Shown: positions 7,600 to 14,061 of the stretch, piece by piece
How the letters are laid out: each line of letters opens with the position of its first letter
Position numbering within the stretch: position 1 is the first letter of the stretch
Source: Nautiliaceae bacterium
GTDB taxonomy: Bacteria; Campylobacterota; Campylobacteria; Campylobacterales; Nautiliaceae
Reading direction: 5' to 3'
Length of the DNA: 21,314 bases
NCBI GenBank assembly: GCA_027062985.1
Contig: JAMOSR010000125.1
Location: 1-21,314 of the forward strand
Program-made: the position numbers and the translations under genes
Notes under the pieces: model-generated
What the model saw: the letters and a program-made list of their open reading frames with translations, nothing else
Database searches by the model: none
What the model was told of the DNA's origin: nothing

Positions 7600-8157
7600 T
7601 TAAAGTTTGTGTCCCAATTTTTCTTTTTTTGTTTTAAGATAATTTTCATTATAAGGATTTGGAGTAGCTTTTATCGGTATTCTTTCAACAACTTTTATTT
7701 CTTTAAAGGCGAATTCTTTTTTTGGATTGTTTGTTAGCAGTTTTATTTCTTTAATACCAAACTCTTTTAAAATTTTTTCCACTATACTAAAATCCCTCAT
7801 ATCGGCTTCAAACCCCAGCTGATGGTTTGCTTCTACCGTATCAAGCCCCCTGTCTTGTAAGGCGTATGCGTTTACTTTGTTAAAAAGTCCTATTCCTCTT
7901 CCTTCCTGTCTCAAATATATTACTGCGCCTCCGTGTTTTTGTATCTTTTTTAAAGCGGTCTGCAGTTGTTCTCCGCAGTCGCATTTTAAGCTTCCAAGAG
8001 CATCTCCTGTAAGACATTCGCTGTGAATTCTTACATATGGGGTTTTAGGAATTTTTGGAGTAAAAATCACTAAATGCTCTTTATTGTCTTCTTTAAAAGA
8101 CTGAATTTTAAAATTTCCGTATTTTGTAGGGAGGTTGGCTATTTCGGATTTTTTCAA
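7600..8157 (-). CDS. ribA: GTP cyclohydrolase II (riboflavin synthesis)
   Basis: A 185-residue enzyme that opens GTP to the diaminopyrimidine precursor of riboflavin, releasing formate and pyrophosphate. The zinc site is complete: RIHSECLTGDALGSLKCDCG gives Cys48, Cys59 and Cys61, with the same spacing as E. coli RibA. LRQEGRGIGLFNKVNAYALQ and the NHQLGFEADMRDF segment form the GTP-binding and active-site region. The length is that of a stand-alone RibA, without the RibB half found in fused enzymes. The start is TTG (8155-8157), supported by AAGGAGAG just upstream. It is the first gene of the minus-strand operon and divergent from argF; ribA beside rsmG is also seen in Campylobacter. Confidence 0.93.
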   Translation of the reverse strand: MKKSEIANLPTKYGNFKIQSFKEDNKEHLVIFTPKIPKTPYVRIHSECLTGDALGSLKCDCGEQLQTALKKIQKHGGAVIYLRQEGRGIGLFNKVNAYALQDRGLDTVEANHQLGFEADMRDFSIVEKILKEFGIKEIKLLTNNPKKEFAFKEIKVVERIPIKATPNPYNENYLKTKKEKLGHKL

Positions 8158-8224
8158 AAAGCTCTCCTTTTTTGATAAAATTATATCTTAAATTAGTTAT
8201 TAAATTATAGATAAAGGATTTACG
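8158..8224. promoter_or_regulatory. Divergent promoter region ribA / argF
   Basis: This 67-base spacer must hold promoters for both operons. For ribA, TATAAT reads on the minus strand at 8185-8180, without a clear -35. For argF, a TTATAG-type -10 lies at 8205-8210, also without a good -35. Weak -35 boxes are usual for Campylobacterota sigma70 promoters. Shine-Dalgarno sequences AAGGAGAG (ribA, about 8169-8162) and AAAGGA (argF, about 8213-8218) lie at the two ends. Confidence 0.5.
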
Positions 8225-9154
8225 TTGAAACATTTTTTATGGCTTTGTGATTATTCCAAAGAAGAAATTAAAGAAATTATAGATCTTGGATTTCAAATAA
8301 AAAAAGAGACAAAAGCTAAAATCTTTAAACCTTATTTAAAACATCAGCAGCTTGCTATGATTTTTGAAAAAAGTTCCACAAGGACCAGGGTTTCTTTTGA
8401 AGTAGGGATTAATCAGCTTGGAGGTAACGGGCTTTTTTTAAGCAGCAGGGATATTCAGCTCGGCAGGGGAGAGCCTTTAAAAGATACGGCAAGGGTTATA
8501 AGCCGTATGGTTGATTTAATTATGATAAGGACGTTTGGGCAAGAGAGGCTTGAAGAGTTTGCAAAATACAGTAAAGTCCCTGTAATAAACGGGCTTACCG
8601 ATTTATGTCATCCGGTTCAGCTGCTTGCCGATTTAATGACGATAATAGAGTTTGGAAAATTTGATTTTGAAAATCCTCAAAATACTACGGTGGCATATAT
8701 TGGAGACGGTAATAATATGGCTAATTCATGGACTGTTTTGGCTTCAAAACTTGGATTTAATTTAAGAATAGCCACTCCTAAAGGATATGAAATAGATGAA
8801 AATATAAAGCAAAAAGCTTTAGAAGAAGCTAAAAAAAGCAAAGCTAGGCTGGAATTTTTAAACGACCCGGAAGTTGCCGTTAAAGAAGCTGATGTTGTTA
8901 CCACAGATACGTGGGTTAGTATGGGACAGGAAGAGGAAAAAGAAAAAAGAATAAAAGATTTTAAAGGGTTTGAAGTTGATTCTAACCTTATGAGTCTTGC
9001 TAAAAAAGATGCTATATTCTTGCATTGTCTTCCGGCTTACAGAGGATATGAAGTTAGTGAGGATGTGTTTGAAAAATATAGTGAAGTAATTTTTACAGAA
9101 GCGGAAAACAGATTACATGCTCAGAAAGGATTGATGGTTTGGCTAAAGAAATAG
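8225..9154 (+). CDS. argF: Ornithine carbamoyltransferase (arginine synthesis)
   Basis: A 309-residue enzyme joining carbamoyl phosphate and ornithine to citrulline. The carbamoyl-phosphate motif KSSTRTRVSFEVG lies at about 49-61 and HPVQLLADL at 129-137. The SMG loop that closes on ornithine is in DTWVSMGQE (about 228-236), and the FLHCLPAYRG segment around 265-274 holds the catalytic cysteine. The SMG and HCLP motifs distinguish it from aspartate carbamoyltransferase. Translation starts at TTG (8225-8227) after AAAGGA; the next internal ATG would delete the first 44 residues. The following small gene overlaps its end by 16 bases. Confidence 0.95.
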   Translation: MKHFLWLCDYSKEEIKEIIDLGFQIKKETKAKIFKPYLKHQQLAMIFEKSSTRTRVSFEVGINQLGGNGLFLSSRDIQLGRGEPLKDTARVISRMVDLIMIRTFGQERLEEFAKYSKVPVINGLTDLCHPVQLLADLMTIIEFGKFDFENPQNTTVAYIGDGNNMANSWTVLASKLGFNLRIATPKGYEIDENIKQKALEEAKKSKARLEFLNDPEVAVKEADVVTTDTWVSMGQEEEKEKRIKDFKGFEVDSNLMSLAKKDAIFLHCLPAYRGYEVSEDVFEKYSEVIFTEAENRLHAQKGLMVWLKK

Positions 9155-9510
9155 CAAAAAAAATAAATGTCAAAACACTTGTTGAGTGTAAAGACCTTGA
9201 AGTATTGGAGGGTGATTTAAACTCTCCTACATGGGTTATGATTACTCCTGATAAAAAACTTAAAGTGGTTCTTGACAGTGAGGAATATATCGATTTTATG
9301 GAAACTCTTAAGACCACTTTAAAAGAAAATATAGAATTAAAACTTGAAAAAGCTATTTTAAGCGAATTTCCTATTGATTATGACGATGTCAAGGCGGTGG
9401 TTTTAGAAGAGATGAAAAAAAGCGATAAAAGTATTCAGGAGATAGTAGAGAAAGTTAAACTTGAACATCCAAATCTTTTTTATAATCTGGATTTGGAGAA
9501 AATATTCTAA
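9139..9510 (+). CDS. Conserved small protein downstream of argF
   Basis: A 123-residue acidic protein with no signal peptide, membrane helix or catalytic motif that I can see. Its first half looks like a small beta-rich domain (VLEGDLNSPTWVMITPDKKL, then VVLDSEEYIDFME) and the second half is helical and charged. It overlaps argF by 16 bases. Translation probably starts at TTG (9139-9141), eight bases after AAAGGA; no ATG start is available in this frame at the 5' end. From memory, Campylobacter jejuni also has a small unknown gene directly after argF (Cj0993c), so this may be its counterpart; I could not align them. Function unknown. Confidence 0.72.
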   Translation: MAKEIAKKINVKTLVECKDLEVLEGDLNSPTWVMITPDKKLKVVLDSEEYIDFMETLKTTLKENIELKLEKAILSEFPIDYDDVKAVVLEEMKKSDKSIQEIVEKVKLEHPNLFYNLDLEKIF

Positions 9511-9532
9511 AGGAAAAAATTTTTCTTTTTTT
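9509..9532 (+). terminator. Weak AT-only hairpin with T run after the argF unit
   Basis: AAAGGAAAAA can pair with the following TTTTTCTTTT with almost no loop, and the T run continues to 9532. Stability is low, so this is a tentative terminator in front of the peroxiredoxin promoter. Confidence 0.33.
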
Positions 9533-9544
9533 AATAATCTTTTA

Positions 9545-9573
9545 TTGACAAAATTAATTTAATTTGATACAAT
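9545..9573 (+). promoter_or_regulatory. Sigma70-type promoter of the peroxiredoxin gene
   Basis: TTGACA at 9545-9550 (perfect) and TACAAT at 9568-9573 (one mismatch) are 17 bases apart. The expected transcript start is near 9580, inside the inverted repeat at 9579-9591, giving a leader of about 33 bases. Confidence 0.8.
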
Positions 9574-9578
9574 TTTAC

Positions 9579-9591
9579 TGTTAGCTTAACA
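9579..9591 (+). promoter_or_regulatory. Candidate operator at the peroxiredoxin start site
   Basis: TGTTAGCTTAACA is an inverted repeat (TGTTA/TAACA) at the predicted transcript start. A second one, GCTTAACAAGC, overlaps it. The position suits repression by the Fur/PerR-family protein encoded next door, but the sequence is not a textbook PerR or Fur box, so the assignment is tentative. Confidence 0.3.
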
Positions 9592-9612
9592 AGCAGTTAT
9601 AGGAGGTGCCAG

Positions 9613-10365
9613 ATGGCATGTGAAAAAGATACAAAAGAATTAGCCCAAGAAACTAAAACAACACAAACCAAGGAGGAAATAATGGAAGAAATCAAAACTC
9701 AAGAAGGTGTATTGGTATTAAAAAATATGCCTGAATTTAAAATGGAAGCTTATAATGCGGAAACAGGACATTATACGGAAGTTAGCAGTGAGGATTACAA
9801 AGGAAAATGGACTGTAGTATGTTTTTATCCTGCGGATTTTACATTCGTATGTCCTACTGAAATCGCGGCTATGAATGCGGCTTTACCTTTCTTAAAAGAA
9901 TTAGGAGTTGAAGTACTTGCCGTTTCAACAGATACAAAATTTTCTCATAAAAGATTTGTAGAAACTGAACCGTTACTTAAAGATTTAAAACTTACAATTG
10001 CGGCAGACCCTACCGGAGAAGTTACAAGAAAATTCGGTGTAATGATTGAAGGTGCCGGACTTGCTCTTAGAGGAAGATTTTTAATTAATCCGGATGGACA
10101 AATCGTAGCTGAAGAAGTTCAAGCTCCGCAAGTTGGTAGAAGCGTAAAAGAGTTCTTAAGACAAATTATAGCTCATCAACATGCATATAAAACTGGAGAA
10201 GTTTGCCCTGCAAACTGGAAACCTGGTAAAAAAACATTACCTGTTAATACAGATATCGAACCTATGACAGGAAACGTTGGAAAATACGTAACTCTTGAAG
10301 ACTTAATCGATGAAAACGATGTTAAAGAAATGGAAGAAATGGTAAAAGCGTTTAAAAACGCTTAA
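9613..10365 (+). CDS. ahpC: Typical 2-Cys peroxiredoxin (AhpC type), possible dual start
   Basis: A thiol peroxidase that reduces H2O2, peroxynitrite and organic peroxides. In the 250-residue form, FYPADFTFVCPTE carries the peroxidatic Cys80 with Pro73 and Thr77, and GEVCPANW carries the resolving Cys198. LRGRFLINP supplies the conserved arginine. The C-terminus runs about 30 residues past the usual end with an acidic helix. Two in-frame starts each have a near-perfect Shine-Dalgarno: ATG 9613 after AGGAGGTG, and ATG 9682 after AAGGAGGAAATA. The second gives a 227-residue protein lacking a polar 23-residue leader that contains Cys3. No AhpF reductase is adjacent. Promoter and Fur-family neighbour suggest peroxide- or metal-dependent control. 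Confidence 0.93.
   Translation: MACEKDTKELAQETKTTQTKEEIMEEIKTQEGVLVLKNMPEFKMEAYNAETGHYTEVSSEDYKGKWTVVCFYPADFTFVCPTEIAAMNAALPFLKELGVEVLAVSTDTKFSHKRFVETEPLLKDLKLTIAADPTGEVTRKFGVMIEGAGLALRGRFLINPDGQIVAEEVQAPQVGRSVKEFLRQIIAHQHAYKTGEVCPANWKPGKKTLPVNTDIEPMTGNVGKYVTLEDLIDENDVKEMEEMVKAFKNA
9670..9684 (+). promoter_or_regulatory. Second Shine-Dalgarno and start inside the peroxiredoxin gene
   Basis: AAGGAGG (9670-9676), five spacer bases and ATG (9682-9684) form a near-ideal initiation site, in frame with the upstream start at 9613. Residue 24 onward matches the usual AhpC beginning better than residue 1, so this is probably a used start, either the main one or a second. Confidence 0.6.
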
Positions 10366-10374
10366 TTTTTCCTT

Positions 10375-10420
10375 TTTTCTTTTTCTCAAAAAGTCTTGAG
10401 ACTTTTTGAGAAAAAGAAAA
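10375..10420 (+). terminator. Perfect 21-bp inverted repeat between peroxiredoxin and regulator genes
   Basis: Bases 10375-10395 are an exact reverse complement of 10400-10420, with a TTGA loop at 10396-10399. The left arm is T-rich and the right arm ends in A-rich sequence, so no U-tract follows the full stem. The inner part (AAAAAGTC, TTGA, GACTTTTT) alone looks like a short terminator followed by T residues. Termination, RNA processing or attenuation between ahpC and the regulator gene are all possible. Confidence 0.6.
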
Positions 10421-10438
10421 TACATATGAAAGGTTCAG

Positions 10439-10834
10439 ATGAAAAATTATAAAAATCTGCTTGAACAGTCAAATTTAAAAACCACCCCTCAAAGACTTGC
10501 TATCTTAAAAGAATTAGATAAACACGGACATGCAAGTATAGAAGAGATTTATGAAAATATAAAAGAGATGTTTCCGAGTATTTCCCTTGCTACAATTTAT
10601 AAAAATATAAGTGCTTTAAAAGATGAAAATGTTATCAGTGAAATATGTCTTCACCAAAAACCTAAATTTGAAATTCAAAAAGAGCCGCATGCACATTTTA
10701 TATGTAAAAAATGCGGTAAGGTTGAAGACGTTCCTTTTAGTGAGATGATGAGTAAAGAATTGGAAAAAAAATATCCTGATTCTAAAAAAGAGCTGTATAT
10801 TTACGGAATATGTTCGGAATGTAAGAAAAAATAA
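10439..10834 (+). CDS. Fur-family metal-dependent repressor, PerR-like by context
   Basis: A 131-residue Fur/PerR-family regulator. The winged-helix domain spans about 10-75, with TTPQRLAILKEL and the recognition-helix region SLATIYKNISAL. The C-terminal dimerisation domain has two structural zinc pairs, Cys89/Cys92 and Cys125/Cys128. Likely regulatory metal ligands are His31, His84, His86 and Asp97. Aligned to Bacillus PerR, Glu78 (in KFEIQ) falls at Asp85, the residue often used to tell PerR (Asp) from Fur (Glu), so the peroxide-sensing label rests mainly on the ahpC neighbour. It lies 73 bases after ahpC across a perfect 21-bp inverted repeat and 10 bases before DUF503. AAAGG precedes the ATG. 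It may regulate the ahpC promoter and itself. Confidence 0.85.
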   Translation: MKNYKNLLEQSNLKTTPQRLAILKELDKHGHASIEEIYENIKEMFPSISLATIYKNISALKDENVISEICLHQKPKFEIQKEPHAHFICKKCGKVEDVPFSEMMSKELEKKYPDSKKELYIYGICSECKKK

Positions 10835-10844
10835 AGCTTTAAAA

Positions 10845-11120
10845 ATGGTTATTGTAAATTTGATAACCGATTTTGAACTTCCGTTTGTTTTTTCTTTAAA
10901 AGAGCGCCGTAAAATAATAAATTCTATAAAAGATAAACTCAAAAAATTCAACGTATCCGTTTTAGATATTTCAGGGGAATATCCTAAAGAAGCTTCTATA
11001 GCGATAGTGTTTGCAGCTCATAATGAAAAACAGGCAGGGGAAATACAAAGAAAAATAGAAGAATTTCTATATAAAAGTTTTCCTGAAATAGAGTTTTTTT
11101 TCGATATGGAAATTATTTAG
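10845..11120 (+). CDS. DUF503 (YlxP-like) family protein
   Basis: A 91-residue protein with the DUF503 layout: an N-terminal strand (MVIVNLITDFELPFVFSLKE), a helix with KERRKIINSIKDKLKKFNVSV, then EASIAIVFAAHNEKQAGEIQRKIEEFL. DUF503 proteins are small ferredoxin-like alpha/beta proteins, often near ribosome-assembly genes in other bacteria; their exact role is unclear. It starts 10 bases after the Fur-family gene, with little Shine-Dalgarno sequence. Its TAG stop (11118-11120) shares two bases with the TAA of the converging pyruvate kinase gene. Confidence 0.75.
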   Translation: MVIVNLITDFELPFVFSLKERRKIINSIKDKLKKFNVSVLDISGEYPKEASIAIVFAAHNEKQAGEIQRKIEEFLYKSFPEIEFFFDMEII

Positions 11121-12499
11121 ATATCGTAAACCCTTATCATATTGGTAGTGCCTTCTCTTCCTATAATGCTTCCCATGGTAATTATTATTTTATCCCCTTC
11201 TTGAAGTTTATTTATTTTTTTAGCTGTATCTATAAATTTATGAATAAGCTTTTCGGGGTCTTTAATTTTAGGCATTTCAAAAATTTCTTCAACTCCCCAT
11301 ACCACTTTTAATTTTCGGCTGGTGTCTCTGCTGTGTGTTACGGCTATAATAGGTGATTTTGGTCTGTATTTTGCAATGGATTTGACGGTTGTTCCGCTGC
11401 TTGTAAAACTTATAATCGCTTTTGGTTCGATTGTCTTTGCCAAATCGGAAACACTAAGAGCTATTGCGTCGTCATCATCCGTTTCGTATCTTTTATGATA
11501 AGGATAGATGTTTTGGATTTCTTTTATAATTTTTACTAATGTTTCAACCGCTTTTATAGGGTATTTACCGACAGTCGTCTCATCACTTAACATGACAGCA
11601 TCAGTTCCGTCCATAACGGCGTTTGCCACGTCGCTTACTTCCGCACGGGTTGGGAAAGGGGAATTTACCATAGAAAGAAGCATCTGCGTGGCGGTAATTA
11701 CAGGTTTTTTCAGTTTATTTGCTTTGCGTATAATTTTCTTTTGAATTACAGGCACTTTTTCTATTCCAACTTCTATTCCTAAATCTCCCCTTGCAACCAT
11801 AACCCCGTCGCTTACTTCCAATATTTCATCAAGATTTTCAACCGCTTTTTTGGTTTCTATTTTGGCTATAACCCAAGGGTTTGCCCCCGCTTTTTTTAAA
11901 ATAGATTTGGCTTTTAAAATATCGTTTTTTGAATTTACAAAAGATATCGCTACAATATCTACTCCGTTTTTGGCTCCAAAAATTAAATCTTTTTCATCTT
12001 TTGGCGTAATTGCCGAAATTTTAAGGTTTGAGTGTGGAAAATTTACCCCTTTTCTGCTGGATAAAACACCTTCGTTTTTTACTTCTAATACCAGATAATC
12101 AGGTGTTTTTTCCACTACTTTCGTTCTTATCGAACCGTCTGCAAAAAATACATATTCCCCTGGTTCGACTTGGTCTATAATTTCGGGGTAGCTGATGGTT
12201 AAATCATAAGCGCTTTTAGGATTCTTTTTTACAAGGCGTATTTTGTCTCCTCTTTTAAGTTCCAATATGCCGTTTATTTCTCCGATTCTTATTTTAGGTC
12301 CGCTTATGTCCTGTAAAATAGCGGTTTTTGAGTCGAGTTTTTTGGCTGTATCCCTGATTTTTTTAATGGAGGATTTATGGGTTTTATGGTCTGCGTGTGA
12401 AAAATTTAAGCGAAAAACATCAACTCCGGCTTTTATCATATCTTCAATTTTATCATTACTGCTAGGTCCTAGTGTTGCTACTATTTTTGCTTTTTTCAT
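11117..12499 (-). CDS. pyk: Pyruvate kinase
   Basis: A 460-residue enzyme converting phosphoenolpyruvate and ADP to pyruvate and ATP. The start, KKAKIVATLGPSS, is typical, followed by VFRLNFSHAD. The catalytic segment WVIAKIETKKAVENLDEIL leads to DGVMVARGDLGIEVG, and KPVITATQMLLSM is the substrate-site motif. The B domain lies at about 70-165 and the C-terminal regulatory domain from about 340. It is slightly shorter than E. coli PykF. ATG (12497-12499) overlaps the TAA of the upstream HTH gene by one base (TAATG), with AAAGGAATATA before it, so it is the third gene of the KaiC-like operon. Regulation together with that pair is inference. Confidence 0.95.
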   Translation of the reverse strand: MKKAKIVATLGPSSNDKIEDMIKAGVDVFRLNFSHADHKTHKSSIKKIRDTAKKLDSKTAILQDISGPKIRIGEINGILELKRGDKIRLVKKNPKSAYDLTISYPEIIDQVEPGEYVFFADGSIRTKVVEKTPDYLVLEVKNEGVLSSRKGVNFPHSNLKISAITPKDEKDLIFGAKNGVDIVAISFVNSKNDILKAKSILKKAGANPWVIAKIETKKAVENLDEILEVSDGVMVARGDLGIEVGIEKVPVIQKKIIRKANKLKKPVITATQMLLSMVNSPFPTRAEVSDVANAVMDGTDAVMLSDETTVGKYPIKAVETLVKIIKEIQNIYPYHKRYETDDDDAIALSVSDLAKTIEPKAIISFTSSGTTVKSIAKYRPKSPIIAVTHSRDTSRKLKVVWGVEEIFEMPKIKDPEKLIHKFIDTAKKINKLQEGDKIIITMGSIIGREGTTNMIRVYDI

Positions 12500-13143
12500 T
12501 ATATTCCTTTAGCTGTTAGGAAATCTTTTATCTCTTTTAAAAGTTCCGCAGGATTTTTAACGGGATATTCTATTTTGTTTGCTATTTCTTCTCCTGAGAT
12601 GCCTTTTATATTTATATGTTTTAATCTTTCTTTTAAAATTTCTGCATCTTTTATAGGATAATGCAGGCCTTTTATATTTTTTAATACAAGATATGTCCAT
12701 GGAGCATCGCATTGCTGAGTGATTTTTTCTGCCATTGCGCGACAGTATTCCATAACTGTCTGAGAATCCTCTCCGCTTTTTATTAATTTATAGGCAAGTT
12801 TTGCTATTCCTCCTGCTGTATGAACCTTTAGCTGTTTTTTTTCTTCTTCTGTTAATTCATCTAAGTGTTCTATTTTATAAAGGGCTAGATTCGGGTCCGC
12901 TCTTAAAATTTGTCTGACGGTGTTTCTTGTAATTCCTAAAAACTGAGCTATTTCATCTTCGGTTTTTAAAAATTCTTCTCTTAATACAATAGCGAAGCTG
13001 GCCCTTGCAATACTTGGAAGCCAAGTAAGCGTTCTGTATTCGGCTAATTTGTCAAGACCGCCTAAAAGGTCTATTGATTTGAAAAATACTCTTTCCGCTA
13101 TATATTTAATGTTTGTGTCGTCTGTTTTTATGTTTAGAATCAT
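12499..13143 (-). CDS. HTH protein partner of the KaiC-like ATPase (near-KaiC domain family)
   Basis: A 214-residue soluble protein with a helix-turn-helix at about residues 60-83 (TEDEIAQFLGITRNTVRQIL). A conserved N-terminal helix region precedes it, and a longer helical C-terminal half carries HTAGGIAKLAYKLI and CRAMAEKITQQCDAPWTYLVL. I recall a family described as a probable regulatory domain regularly encoded next to a KaiC-domain protein (TIGR03879, near_KaiC_dom), and this protein fits by position and HTH. It begins one base after the kaiC-like stop, with AAGGAGAATAAA before the ATG, and its own stop overlaps the pyk start. DNA binding and targets are unknown. Confidence 0.7.
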   Translation of the reverse strand: MILNIKTDDTNIKYIAERVFFKSIDLLGGLDKLAEYRTLTWLPSIARASFAIVLREEFLKTEDEIAQFLGITRNTVRQILRADPNLALYKIEHLDELTEEEKKQLKVHTAGGIAKLAYKLIKSGEDSQTVMEYCRAMAEKITQQCDAPWTYLVLKNIKGLHYPIKDAEILKERLKHINIKGISGEEIANKIEYPVKNPAELLKEIKDFLTAKGI

Positions 13144-13144
13144 T

Positions 13145-13993
13145 TTATTCTCCTTGAATTGGTTTTCCTATTTTTACAAGCCCTGTTTCTGTGATTTCAA
13201 GAAACCTTACTTTAGTGTCGTGTCCGCACATTCTGCAACCGTCTATTCTAAAAAGCCTTATGATTTCTCCTACGGGTTTTTTATAGATTCTTGCTTTATA
13301 AGTTGAATCTATAAGTTCTTTACTTAAAACAATTGTTCCATCAACTATATGTCCTACGGCATATCCCCCTGCGGCTTCTGAACTTAATAAATCATGACCG
13401 CTTCTTTTTTGAGATATTAAAATTGTTGTTTGGTACCATTTTTTTAAAAAGTTGTAAATTCGTCTGACGATAGTTCTTGCCATCATTTCTTTATTTTCAA
13501 ACAGTCCCGTTACCGAGTCTATTACGGTAAATTTTATTCCATATTCTTTAATGGCATATGCAAGCGTATTTAAAAGGGTTGGAATTTCATCTCTTAATTT
13601 ATAATTTGAAGTTGCGTCTATAAAAATAATATTTTCATCTATTACGTTTTCATCTATATTCATAGCTTTTGCGCGCTGTTTCATACTTGCTACTACGAAA
13701 TTTGCCGGAGTTTCCACGGTAATAAAACATACTTTATGTTCTTTTGCTTGATATATTGCAAACTGTTCGGCCATAAGACTTTTTCCTGTGTCATTTACTC
13801 CCGTGATGTTACATACGCTGTATTTAGGCATTCCGCCTAAAAGTTTTTTTACGGGTTTGCCGTTTTCTATTTCGGCTATGAAAAAAAGTTCGTCAAGTCC
13901 TTCTATTCCTGTAGGTACGCCTTCAAGTTTAGGGGCTTTTTTAGAAGCTTCTTTTGCAGTTATTACGGCTTCTTTTATTATTTCATATTCCAT
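13145..13993 (-). CDS. Single-domain KaiC-like RecA-family ATPase
   Basis: A 282-residue ATPase with one KaiC/RecA core. After PTGIEGLDELF (about 27-37), Walker A is GVNDTGKS (65-72). The acidic KaiC position is in ITVETP (Glu94), and Walker B is KFTVIDS (154-160). ILISQKRSG and the VGHIVDGTIVLSKE strand complete the fold. A C-terminal CRMC pair (Cys253, Cys256) followed by GHDTKVRFLEITETGLV may bind zinc. It has half the length of cyanobacterial KaiC, and KaiA/KaiB are absent, so a clock role is not implied. It resembles the AF_0795-type family (TIGR03878), which I recall from archaea, Aquificae and thermophilic Epsilonproteobacteria. It is first in an operon with an HTH partner and pyk. Confidence 0.82.
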   Translation of the reverse strand: MEYEIIKEAVITAKEASKKAPKLEGVPTGIEGLDELFFIAEIENGKPVKKLLGGMPKYSVCNITGVNDTGKSLMAEQFAIYQAKEHKVCFITVETPANFVVASMKQRAKAMNIDENVIDENIIFIDATSNYKLRDEIPTLLNTLAYAIKEYGIKFTVIDSVTGLFENKEMMARTIVRRIYNFLKKWYQTTILISQKRSGHDLLSSEAAGGYAVGHIVDGTIVLSKELIDSTYKARIYKKPVGEIIRLFRIDGCRMCGHDTKVRFLEITETGLVKIGKPIQGE

Positions 13994-14011
13994 AAAAGGC
14001 CTTTTTTATTA

Positions 14012-14017
14012 ATTGTA
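14012..14017 (-). promoter_or_regulatory. -10 element for the KaiC-like/HTH/pyk operon
   Basis: TACAAT (minus strand, 14017-14012) preceded by GC sits about 18 bases from the start codon at 13993. The -35 position (about 14035-14040) reads TTCCCT, a poor match. The implied leader is only about a dozen bases, with AAAAAAGG as ribosome site. Read-through from the DAHP synthase gene, 68 bases upstream, is also possible. Confidence 0.5.
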
Positions 14018-14061
14018 GCAAATAAGAAAGAAAAAGGGAAGAAAAATAGAGTGCTAAATTG

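Noticed and set aside
13145..13993. Circadian clock protein KaiC
   Set aside because: The protein has a single domain and there is no KaiA or KaiB; it belongs to a broader KaiC/RecA-like ATPase group, so a clock function is not supported.
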